Source: an uncultured Clostridia bacterium (GTDB lineage: Bacteria; Bacillota; Clostridia; Oscillospirales; CAG-272). Taken from it: a stretch of 10,654 bases of DNA. Made by a program: the position numbers and the translations under genes. Below are positions 1 to 5,304 of the stretch, one piece after another. The stretch spans positions 1 through 10,654 of the forward strand of contig CAJGCM010000069.1 of the NCBI GenBank assembly GCA_904501765.1. Direction: 5' to 3'. Numbering within the stretch: the first letter of the stretch is position 1; each line of letters opens with the position of its first letter. The notes under the pieces were generated by a model. It ran no database searches and was not told where the DNA came from. It saw only the letters and a list, made by a program, of their open reading frames with translations.

Positions 1-588
1 CTCGTTCACGATGCGGGAAATATCGGTCTTTGCATTGAGGAATGCCTTGAATTAGCTATCAAAATGAAGAACGAGAACCCCCGCGTATTTGTTCCTCAGC
101 AGTTTGAAAACCCTGCCAATCCTGCAGTTCAGCGCGATGCTACCGCAAGAGAAATACTTGAGCAGGCGAACCGCCCCATACACGGATTCTGCTCCGGTAT
201 AGGAACAGGCGGAACGATTACGGGAATCGGCGAGGTGCTGAAGGAAGCGAACCCCGATATTACTATCTGGGCTGCCGAGCCTGAAAATGCCGCAATCCTT
301 TCCGGCGGACTTATAGGAACACATATTCAGATGGGTATCGGTGATGGCATTATCCCTAAGATACTTAACCGAAATATTATAGACGACCTGTGCATCGTAA
401 CCGACGAGGAGGCTCTGGATACCGCCAAGAAGCTCGCCTCCGAGGAGGGAATTCTCTGCGGAATCAGCAGCGGCACTAACGTGGCAGCTGCTATCAAGCT
501 TGCACGCAAGCTCGGGCGCGGAAAAACCGTCGTAACCGTTCTTCCTGACACAGCGGAAAGATATTTCTCGACTCCCCTTTTCGACTGA
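1..588 (+). CDS. cysK: Cysteine synthase (O-acetylserine sulfhydrylase), C-terminal part
   Basis: This PLP-dependent enzyme of cysteine biosynthesis makes L-cysteine from O-acetylserine and sulfide in the cytoplasm. The reading frame is open from base 1, so the gene starts outside the window; the missing N-terminal part would carry the PLP lysine. Visible family motifs are QQFENPANP; the glycine-rich PLP-phosphate loop GTGGTITG; GILCGISSGTN, which closes over the cofactor; and the C-terminal signature VLPDTAERYFSTPLF, usually PDSGERYLST in the family. About 195 codons remain of the usual 300 to 310. The frame ends in TGA at 586-588. No terminator follows within the 90-nt gap, so read-through into the next small ORF is possible. 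CysK versus CysM cannot be fully separated from this fragment, but the motifs fit CysK better. Confidence 0.93.
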   Translation, partial: LVHDAGNIGLCIEECLELAIKMKNENPRVFVPQQFENPANPAVQRDATAREILEQANRPIHGFCSGIGTGGTITGIGEVLKEANPDITIWAAEPENAAILSGGLIGTHIQMGIGDGIIPKILNRNIIDDLCIVTDEEALDTAKKLASEEGILCGISSGTNVAAAIKLARKLGRGKTVVTVLPDTAERYFSTPLFD

Positions 589-678
589 TTCAGAGCCGAT
601 TAGAGTGAGGATAAAGCTTAAATAAAACATACTAATGACACGGTTATTGCCGATTGCACTAAAGGAGCTATAAAGAAG

Positions 679-1002
679 ATGTTGAAAGCAAAAGCAAAGA
701 ATATTCCATTCGGAATAATGACGTATTGGAAGCAGTGCGCAGACGCATTTCAATATGAGGTTGAATTATCTTACAAAGAAGAAAACAACTCAAAAAATGA
801 TTATCAAAAATTAACTACTGTAGTAAACGACAGTAATACTTTTTATCATACTTTTTCAGGATTAGCAACAGGGTCTTATGAAATAAAAATTTACGCAAAA
901 AGCCGCAGCGGTGAAGAAATTGCATCCGACACGGTTTATAGCGACGTAAAATATCTTTACGAATACGTTGAATGTCCTGATCTAAACAAAGGCTTTTGGT
1001 GA
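679..1002 (+). CDS. Small fibronectin type III-like hypothetical protein
   Basis: This 107-residue ORF begins at ATG 679, with an AAAGGAG ribosome site 11 bases upstream. Residues about 16 to 85 show a fibronectin III-like pattern: a Trp near the start, alternating hydrophobics (YEVELSY), a serine/threonine-rich middle, and a Tyr-rich G-strand motif (GLATGSYEIKIYAKSRSG). Such domains normally occur in multi-domain surface proteins, but here there is no signal peptide, membrane segment or sorting motif. It may be a free-standing domain or a leftover of a larger protein. It is more AT-rich than cysK upstream, which hints at separate origin. It ends directly before a strong terminator. No function can be assigned. 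The reading frame looks real (good RBS, coherent domain), but the annotation is only moderately sure. Confidence 0.6.
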   Translation: MLKAKAKNIPFGIMTYWKQCADAFQYEVELSYKEENNSKNDYQKLTTVVNDSNTFYHTFSGLATGSYEIKIYAKSRSGEEIASDTVYSDVKYLYEYVECPDLNKGFW

Positions 1003-1021
1003 AAAGGCATTTTAAATCAAA

Positions 1022-1080
1022 AAAGACCGAGAGCTCTGGCGCGAACCGGTTAGGTTCACAGCTCTCGGTCTTTATTTTTT
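1022..1080 (+). terminator. Rho-independent terminator after the FN3-like ORF (bidirectional)
   Basis: A perfect 14-bp stem (1022-1035 with 1060-1073, AAAGACCGAGAGCT) encloses an inner GAACC/GGTTC hairpin and is followed by TTTATTTTTT. The opposite strand also runs into T-rich sequence, so it can stop transcription from both sides. The outer stem AAAGACCGA/TCGGTCTTT recurs in the hairpin at 1801-1826. Confidence 0.85.
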
Positions 1081-1204
1081 ACTATTGGGTGAGTAATACA
1101 GCTGCGCACACCTCGTAAAATATGCGTTTTTAAGGGGCTATATGCGGCAGAATTATGCGCTGGGTGTAAAGCCAGAAGACTTTTTGCAAGGTTTAAAGCG
1201 CCCT

Positions 1205-1509
1205 TTATTCCGGGAGCAGCTCTGCCGTAATTTCAAAGGTCTTAAGGTTGACAATCACATCATAGGTTCCCGGCTGCTTAAAGTAATAGCTATCTCCGCT
1301 TCCCATCAGAACGTCGGTCGCATCGGTTACCGTCAAATCATAGGTTCGATATTTTGCGGTGTGAAATTTGGGCAGGCTCGTAGTATACTTTGTTGTTACG
1401 ACTATTCTTTGACGGAAAATATAAGGGGTCCTGTCTCGTAGGGCTTCAATTCTATAAAATTCGCGCCGTCATAATACACGCAGCTATATGAGGCGGTGCA
1501 TTTTTTAAG
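1205..1509 (-). pseudogene. Frameshifted C-terminal remnant of a probable extracellular protein
   Basis: On the minus strand, codons ending in TAA at 1205-1207 read as convincing protein: ...TYDLTVTDATDVLMGSG, then SYYFKQPGTYDVIVNLKTF, then EITAELLPE and stop. The alternating pattern and the FKQPGTYDV motif resemble small beta-sandwich modules of secreted carbohydrate-active or surface proteins; this resemblance is an inference. Upstream (about 1410 to 1509) coding-like sequence continues in a different frame, CVYYDGANFIELKPYETG followed by PLIFSVKE and a TAG near 1408. A single indel there would therefore join the two pieces. There is no start codon with an RBS and no upstream domain, so this is a decayed gene end. 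The extent above 1509 is uncertain. Confidence 0.5.
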
Positions 1510-1800
1510 TGGCGCTACCCTCTCACTCCGACCTGTCCAAAGCTGTCTTGCAAAAATATGGAGATGAAGCAATTGTTACCGCAGGCTCCTACACTTTGCA
1601 AGAGCGATAAGTGCCGAAAGCGCTGAAAATTCAGGCTTTAGAGCGGGTTCGGATTATTTACTCTTGCCTACGCAAAGAGCGTTGAGCTTTCTTTTCCCGA
1701 CATAAATTCCATATTATCAGACAATCGAACGAAGAGTGAAGCGACTACTGAACTCTGTGCCGGCGTTATCCGGGTGAAGACCGTTAAAAAAGCAAAAAAT
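1510..1800. other. Gene-free stretch with short coding-like scraps
   Basis: No supportable gene is present. On the plus strand a 33-codon frame from 1509 to TAA at 1608-1610 contains the protein-like SDLSKAVLQKYGDEAIV, but it has no ribosome site and directly follows an in-frame TAA. The next frame, from 1611, runs only to TGA near 1683. These look like fragments of broken genes. The last part (about 1765-1800) is T-rich on the minus strand and forms the T-tract of the following terminator. Confidence 0.4.
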
Positions 1801-1826
1801 AAAGACCGAAGGTTCTCTCGGTCTTT
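1801..1826 (-). terminator. Terminator hairpin after tRNA-Leu tail copy A
   Basis: A 9-bp stem AAAGACCGA/TCGGTCTTT (1801-1809 with 1818-1826) has an 8-nt loop and is followed on the minus strand by ATTTTTTGC. It lies 3 nt downstream of the CCA of copy A. Confidence 0.75.
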
Positions 1827-1829
1827 ACC

Positions 1830-1931
1830 TGGTGCGGACGACGGGACTTCTTTGCCTGAGGGCAAAGCCTTTCCGCAGCTCTGACAGTCCACCGGACTGT
1901 CATTCACTACCGCTCCCCTTCAAGTTACATC
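1830..1931 (-). repeat. tRNA-Leu-tail repeat module, copy A
   Basis: Positions 1830-1849 repeat exactly the last 20 nt of the tRNA-Leu gene (T-arm end, acceptor 3' strand, discriminator and CCA on the minus strand). No tRNA body precedes it. The rest of the module holds the hairpin TTTGCC-tgag-GGCAAA (1851-1866) and the perfect palindrome TGACAGTCC-acc-GGACTGTCA (1882-1902). It ends with CTTCAAGTTAC, where AAGT (1922-1925) could pair back to the tail's GGGACTT (1843-1849). The same parts in the same order make up copy B. No protein is encoded; apparent reading frames here are antisense to the tRNA tail. Confidence 0.8.
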
Positions 1932-1947
1932 ACCCATGCCACGCAAA

Positions 1948-1973
1948 AATACCCCCGAAAATTCGGGGGTATT
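1948..1973 (-). terminator. Terminator hairpin after tRNA-Leu tail copy B
   Basis: The stem AATACCCCCGA/TCGGGGGTATT lies within 1948-1973 with a short loop and is followed on the minus strand by TTTTTGCG. It lies 6 nt downstream of the CCA of copy B. Its sequence is unrelated to the hairpins of the other two copies. Confidence 0.8.
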
Positions 1974-1979
1974 CTCGCA

Positions 1980-2094
1980 TGGTGCGGACGACGGGACTTC
2001 CGCCCGTGGCGGCCTTAGCCGACAAACAGTCCACCGGACTGTTTGGTGCTGCGCACAAATTGCTCCGCAATTTTCTCCCTATTTCAAGTCCCAC
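1980..2094 (-). repeat. tRNA-Leu-tail repeat module, copy B
   Basis: Positions 1980-1999 are a second exact 20-nt copy of the tRNA-Leu 3' end. Four hairpins follow: CGGC/GCCG (2010-2021), AAACAGTCC-acc-GGACTGTTT (2024-2044), GTGC-tgc-GCAC (2046-2056) and AAATTGC-tcc-GCAATTT (2057-2073). The tail's GGGACTT (1993-1999) is perfectly complementary to AAGTCCC (2086-2092), so the whole module can close into one multi-branched structure. It shares the tail, the central palindrome and the terminal TTCAAGT box with copy A, but has extra hairpins on one side. Confidence 0.8.
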
Positions 2095-2108
2095 CTTCCT
2101 TACAAATC

Positions 2109-2141
2109 AAAAAGGACATACCGCAAGGGTATATCCTCTTT
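2109..2141 (-). terminator. Intrinsic terminator of tRNA-Leu
   Basis: The stem GGACATACC (2114-2122) pairs with GGTATATCC (2128-2136), with one G-U pair, and is followed on the minus strand by TTTTTGATTT. The hairpin core (2136) begins 8 nt after the tRNA CCA. Confidence 0.85.
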
Positions 2142-2144
2142 GAT

Positions 2145-2229
2145 TGGTGCGGACGACGGGACTTGAACCCACATGAATTGCTTCACTGGAACCTGAAACC
2201 AGCGCGTCTGCCAATTCCGCCACGTCCGC
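2145..2229 (-). tRNA. tRNA-Leu (anticodon CAG)
   Basis: A complete 85-nt class II tRNA with encoded CCA at 2145-2147. The acceptor stem GCGGACG/CGTCCGC is a perfect 7 bp and the discriminator is A, as usual for leucine. The D-arm contains TGGCGGAATTGGCAGACGC. The anticodon arm is CTGG-TTTCAGGTT-CCAG with a T-T pair closing the 7-nt loop TTCAGGT, so the anticodon is CAG, reading CUG. The long variable arm TGAA-gcaa-TTCA and the T-loop TTCAAGT complete the cloverleaf. Its T-stem relies on two G-U pairs. A terminator follows immediately. The 5' end lies only 5 bases from an inverted repeat bordering the IVS-like element, and no promoter is visible in that gap. Confidence 0.96.
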
Positions 2230-2234
2230 TTATT

Positions 2235-2267
2235 CAGTTAAAAATTGAAAGTGGAAAGTTGAAAGTT
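2235..2267. repeat. Inverted repeat, left arm
   Basis: The arm consists of the period-7 series CAGTTAAAAATTGAAAG, then TGGAAAGTTGAAAGTT. It matches the reverse complement of 2621-2653 at 27 of 33 positions; five of the six differences are A/G. It begins 5 bases from the tRNA-Leu 5' end. Confidence 0.85.
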
Positions 2268-2607
2268 ATTTAGAGGATTTGACAATGCTTACTAAAATCT
2301 TTTCAAGCTCTACACAATCGTTTAATATGGATACGGTTTCGGCTTCTGTCAGGTAACTTGTCGAAGCTAAAAGTCTGATCCAATATTTTGTTTATGATGC
2401 CTCTTTTAAGGCAATGCTCATTTTGGACACAAAGTCCGAAGCGCTTTGCGCCTGTTCTGCTTCTGCTACGTTTGCACCAATGCTTGTTCCGCTTCTTAAA
2501 AGTTGCTTGGACAAAATGATTTCTTTTTTCGCTTCATTTAAATGCTTATAAAGATTGACGATTCTTATAGCAAACGCAAAAGATTTTTCTTCGATTATGT
2601 TCGCCAC
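2266..2607 (-). pseudogene. Four helix bundle protein (23S rRNA intervening sequence protein family), interrupted by in-frame TAA
   Basis: The frame starts at GTG 2607 with AGGAGA 7 to 8 bases upstream. It encodes a close match to the S23/IVP family of small four-helix-bundle proteins: NIIEEKSFAFAIRIVNLYKH, then SKQLLRSGTSIGANVAEAEQ, then FVSKMSIALKEAS. Members usually run about 115 to 120 residues. Here TAA at 2392-2394 falls at codon 72, where the family has Glu (KEAxET), and the same frame continues as TKYWIRLLASTSYLTEAE to a second stop at 2266-2268. That gives 113 codons with one nonsense change, consistent with GAA to TAA. Family members were first found in 23S rRNA intervening sequences and later as free genes; their role is unclear. 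Either this is a recent pseudogene or the 71-residue product is still made. Confidence 0.85.
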
Positions 2608-2620
2608 GCTCGTCTCTCCT

Positions 2621-2653
2621 CATTTTCAATTTTCCATTTTCAACTTTCAACTG
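2621..2653. repeat. Inverted repeat, right arm
   Basis: This is the partner of 2235-2267: CATTTTCAATTTTCC, then ATTTTCAACTTTCAACTG. It ends at the Shine-Dalgarno of the four-helix-bundle ORF, and its outer end is about 30 bases from the -10 box of the minus-strand promoter. Confidence 0.85.
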
Positions 2654-2684
2654 CTTTCGTTGCCTATTTAATAATTACCTTGGT

Positions 2685-2713
2685 ATGTTAACACAAAAAT
2701 GACCTTTTGTCAA
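2685..2713 (-). promoter_or_regulatory. Sigma-A promoter for the IVS-like ORF and tRNA-Leu
   Basis: On the minus strand, TTGACA (2708-2713) and TAACAT (2685-2690) are separated by 17 bp. The -35 box is perfect. This is the only strong minus-strand promoter upstream of tRNA-Leu, so the tRNA probably depends on it across about 450 bp of inserted sequence. Confidence 0.75.
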
Positions 2714-2863
2714 GACTTTTTGAGAGGAAAACGGATAAAATATTAAAAAGGAGAGGCGCTTGTTTTTTATCCGTGGATCGGTGAACTCTTTTTCCCTGTT
2801 TTTCAAAATTTCGAAAAAGATTTTTTCATAAGCTCTTTAACAAAAACTTTACCGACGCCTCCC

Positions 2864-2892
2864 TTGATTTTACGACGGCGCTGTGGTATACT
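2864..2892 (+). promoter_or_regulatory. Sigma-A promoter of the MATE transporter gene
   Basis: TTGATT (2864-2869), a 17-bp spacer and TATACT (2887-2892), with TGG before the -10 box. A hairpin TATGGC-ggtaaa-GCCATA (2894-2911) lies at the expected transcript start and could be an operator or a 5' stabilising stem. Confidence 0.75.
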
Positions 2893-2938
2893 TTATGGCG
2901 GTAAAGCCATAATTTGTTAAAAGACCAACGGAGTTAGT

Positions 2939-4270
2939 ATGAAAATTCAGCTTTCTGACCATTTTACATATAAAAAGCTATTAAGATTTACCCTTCCTTC
3001 CATCGCTATGATGATATTCACCTCTATATATGGCGTTGTGGATGGATTTTTTGTTTCAAATTTTGCGGGAAAAACCGCTTTTGCCGCAGTTAACCTTATA
3101 ATGCCATTCCTTATGATAGTAGGTGCGGTGGGCTTTATGTTCGGCACGGGGGGATGCGCTCTGGTGGCGAGAACCTTAGGAGAAGGGCAAAGCGATAAGG
3201 CGAACAGACAATTCTCTCTTTTGGTTTATACCACTATTGCGATAGGCATAGTTTTCGCCGCTTTGGGTATAATTTTTATTCGCCCCGTTGCTTTAATTTT
3301 AGGCGCTGACGAGGAAATGGCTGACATTTGCGTAAATTACGGGCGAATAGTGCTTTTAGCGCTCCCGGCATTTATGCTGCAATACGCCTTCCAGGCATTC
3401 TTCCCTCTTGCGCAAAAGCCGGGACTTGGTCTTTGGGTTACCGTTTTTGCGGGAGTTGCCAACATGGTGCTTGACGCCTTGTTCGTGGCTGTTTTCAACT
3501 GGGGATACGTTGGTGCCGCAGCTGCTACCGCCATAAGCCAGGCTATAGGAGGCTTCGTTCCTATTCTGTATTTTGCGAGAAAAAACACGAGCCTTCTTCG
3601 GCTGGGGGCAACCTCTATCGATTTCAAATCGCTCCTTCAAGCTGCGTCTAACGGCTGCTCAGAGCTTTTGTCAAGCATATCCTTCTCTCTCGTCAGTATT
3701 CTTTATAATTTGCAGCTAATGGCTCACGCAGGCGAGGAAGGAGTTGCCGCATATGGCGTGCTTATGTACGTCAGTATGGTGTTTCAGGCTATATTTATCG
3801 GCTACTCTATGGGGACATCTCCCGTTGTTGGCTATAATTTTGGAGCGAATAACAAAGAAGAACTTAAGAGTGTATTCAAAAAGAGCCTGATAATAATAGG
3901 AATAAGCTCGGCGATAATGTTTTTGCTATCGGAGCTTCTTGCTTATCCGTTGACGGTGCTTTTCGTAGGGTACGACACAAAGCTCTTGGAAATTACGCTT
4001 GAGGCCTTCATTATATTCTCCTTCTCGTTCTTATTCTTCGGCTTCGGCATATATTCCTCTTCCTTCTTCACCGCCCTGAGTAACGGTCCCGTTTCTGCGG
4101 TTATATCCTTTTTAAGAACAGTTGTTTTCCAGGTTGCGGCGGTGATTGTTATGCCTTTACTTTTAGGGCTAACCGGGATTTGGTATTCCATAGTCGTCAC
4201 CGAGGTTCTTGCGCTTATAGTCGCCTTTATATTCGTTATAGCTTTAAGAAAAAGATATGGGTACTTATAA
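2939..4270 (+). CDS. MATE family efflux transporter
   Basis: This 443-residue polytopic membrane protein belongs to the MATE family, which exports drugs, cationic compounds or metabolites by Na+ or H+ antiport; the substrate cannot be told from sequence. It fits the usual 440 to 460 residues and about 12 helices in two related halves. N-terminal family motifs are LPSIAMMIFTSIYGVVDGFF, GTGGCALVARTLGEG and LGADEEM. The second-half counterpart is around YSMGTSPVVGYNFGANNKEE, typical of MepA/NorM-like proteins. The start is ATG 2939 with GGAG five bases upstream and a good promoter at 2864-2892. The gene stands alone and converges with punA on a shared terminator. There is no adjacent MarR/TetR regulator to suggest drug induction. 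Confidence 0.93.
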   Translation: MKIQLSDHFTYKKLLRFTLPSIAMMIFTSIYGVVDGFFVSNFAGKTAFAAVNLIMPFLMIVGAVGFMFGTGGCALVARTLGEGQSDKANRQFSLLVYTTIAIGIVFAALGIIFIRPVALILGADEEMADICVNYGRIVLLALPAFMLQYAFQAFFPLAQKPGLGLWVTVFAGVANMVLDALFVAVFNWGYVGAAAATAISQAIGGFVPILYFARKNTSLLRLGATSIDFKSLLQAASNGCSELLSSISFSLVSILYNLQLMAHAGEEGVAAYGVLMYVSMVFQAIFIGYSMGTSPVVGYNFGANNKEELKSVFKKSLIIIGISSAIMFLLSELLAYPLTVLFVGYDTKLLEITLEAFIIFSFSFLFFGFGIYSSSFFTALSNGPVSAVISFLRTVVFQVAAVIVMPLLLGLTGIWYSIVVTEVLALIVAFIFVIALRKRYGYL

Positions 4271-4318
4271 TCTACCACGCACACAGTACATTTTCATACC
4301 AATAAGACGTAAACTAAA

Positions 4319-4364
4319 AAACAGGTCTGCTCTTAAGAGGTTATTCCTCTCGGCAGACCTGTTT
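4319..4364. terminator. Shared bidirectional terminator between the MATE gene and punA
   Basis: The stem AAACAGGTCTGC (4319-4330) pairs with GCAGACCTGTTT (4353-4364) around an inner hairpin AGAGG-ttatt-CCTCT. The minus strand continues into TTTTTTAGTTT, so it serves punA well; on the plus strand the tail is TTTCTCTTT. The following 4365-4454 is AT-rich with two copies of TATATTTAATTTTT and no gene. Confidence 0.8.
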
Positions 4365-4454
4365 CTCTTTAAATTGCTTTCTATACAAAATTTTAGAGTT
4401 TTAGTGTATATTTAATTTTTACTGAATTTGGTATATATTTAATTTTTTCGGGTA

Positions 4455-5279
4455 TCAACCTATACGAATGACAAGCTCGGTGATAAGACGCTCAAAGCTA
4501 TCCGATACTCTACCGGCCACCAGGCTAACCTCTTCGTGAGAAAGCTTATTTGCGCAAATGCCTGCCGCCATATTGGTGATGCAGGAAATTCCGCCAATCT
4601 CCATACCCATATGCTTTGCTACCATAGCCTCGCAGGCGGTGCTCATTCCCACGGCATCTGCCCCTAAAGCTCTGCACATTCTGATTTCTGCCGGAGTTTC
4701 GTAATTCGGGCCGGAGAGCTGAATATATACGCCGCGCTTAATATTTATTCCGCACTTTTCTGCCGAGGCTTCGATAGCCGAGCGAATATTTTTGCTGTAA
4801 AGGTCCGACATATCGGGAAATCTCTCGCCAAGCTCCGAGATATTTTCGCCTATGAGCGGGCTTTTTACAAAGCAGGATATATGGTCCTCAATTATCATAA
4901 GGTCGCCAGGGGCAAATTCGGGATTTACACCTCCTGCGGCGTTGGTCAAAATCAGCTTCTCTGCTCCCATAAGCTTCATAAGTCTTATGGGAACAGTCGC
5001 CTCCTCGGTGGTATATCCTTCGTAGGAATGCACTCTTCCCTGCATTATCACAACGGGGACACCCTTCACATATCCGAAAACGAACCGTCCCTTATGCCCT
5101 GTGACCCCGGAGGTGGGAAGCCCCTTTACGTCACTGTAATTCACCGTTGCGGCTATTTCTATTTTGTCGGCATATTCACCCAGTCCAGACCCTAATACGA
5201 GAGCCACCTTCGGCTTAAAATCTGTAATCTTTCTTATCTCGCTTAAAATCTGCAAAAGCTTCTCATAGCCTTTACTCAT
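4455..5279 (-). CDS. punA: Purine nucleoside phosphorylase (trimeric, 6-oxopurine type)
   Basis: This cytoplasmic enzyme splits inosine or guanosine with phosphate into the free base plus ribose-1-phosphate. Its 274 residues match the trimeric PNP family. The visible motifs are GSGLG (30-34, phosphate loop), GRVHSYEGY (81-89, phosphate and ribose contacts), TNAAGGVN (112-119), SGPNYETPAEIR (189-200), GMSTACEAMVAKH (211-223) and ITN (234-236). The Glu of NYET and the Asn of ITN are the residues that recognise 6-oxopurines in this family. Inosine/guanosine rather than adenosine is therefore the expected substrate, which suits the add gene 25 bp upstream. The ATG at 5279 has AGGAGG 8 bases before it. 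The pair forms a purine salvage unit and ends at the shared terminator at 4319-4364. Confidence 0.95.
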   Translation of the reverse strand: MSKGYEKLLQILSEIRKITDFKPKVALVLGSGLGEYADKIEIAATVNYSDVKGLPTSGVTGHKGRFVFGYVKGVPVVIMQGRVHSYEGYTTEEATVPIRLMKLMGAEKLILTNAAGGVNPEFAPGDLMIIEDHISCFVKSPLIGENISELGERFPDMSDLYSKNIRSAIEASAEKCGINIKRGVYIQLSGPNYETPAEIRMCRALGADAVGMSTACEAMVAKHMGMEIGGISCITNMAAGICANKLSHEEVSLVAGRVSDSFERLITELVIRIG

Positions 5280-5304
5280 ATCCGTTTCCTCCTATCACAA
5301 AAGC

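Larger units (their letters stand above)
2235..2653 (-). mobile_element. Candidate IVS-like element: four-helix-bundle ORF between 33-bp inverted repeats
   Basis: The segment consists of a 23S-intervening-sequence-type protein gene bounded by inverted repeats (2235-2267 and 2621-2653). The left one overlaps the gene's stop codon and the right one ends just before its Shine-Dalgarno. In transcripts the repeats would form a long stem with the ORF in the loop, the same topology as rRNA intervening sequences. It sits between a strong minus-strand promoter and tRNA-Leu. No target duplication is evident. Calling it mobile is an inference from architecture; the repeats and gene are directly visible. 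Confidence 0.45.

Noticed and set aside
52..753. Long minus-strand frame of 233 codons opposite cysK
   Set aside because: It is antisense to a convincing cysteine synthase, has no family-like motifs and no ribosome site; it results from codon bias of the real gene.
1142..1441. Plus-strand 99-codon frame
   Set aside because: It lies opposite the better supported minus-strand gene remnant and has no domain-like sequence.
1668..1907. Minus-strand 79-codon frame
   Set aside because: It runs through the tRNA tail and terminator hairpin of module A, so it is not a plausible protein gene.
1801..2164. CRISPR array
   Set aside because: The three 20-nt repeats are tRNA ends spaced 150 and 165 bp, far longer than CRISPR spacers, and there are no cas genes.
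1832..2273. Several plus-strand frames across the repeats and tRNA-Leu
   Set aside because: They translate the antisense of the tRNA tail, palindromes and tRNA body. Such startless repeat-derived frames are spurious.
2266..2607. Alternative genetic code with TAA read as an amino acid
   Set aside because: Other genes in the window end normally in TAA, so a single nonsense change is the simpler reading.
2731..2774. Inverted repeat ACGGATAAAA / TTTTATCCGT as a terminator
   Set aside because: No gene ends into it and the T-tract is poor; possibly chance in AT-rich DNA.
2799..2818. Near-palindrome TTTTTC...GAAAAA upstream of the MATE promoter as an operator
   Set aside because: It is imperfect and AT-rich, with no adjacent regulator gene; chance is likely.
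4406..4447. Direct repeat TATATTTAATTTTT (two copies, 27 bp apart)
   Set aside because: Low-complexity AT-rich sequence after a terminator; no function supported.
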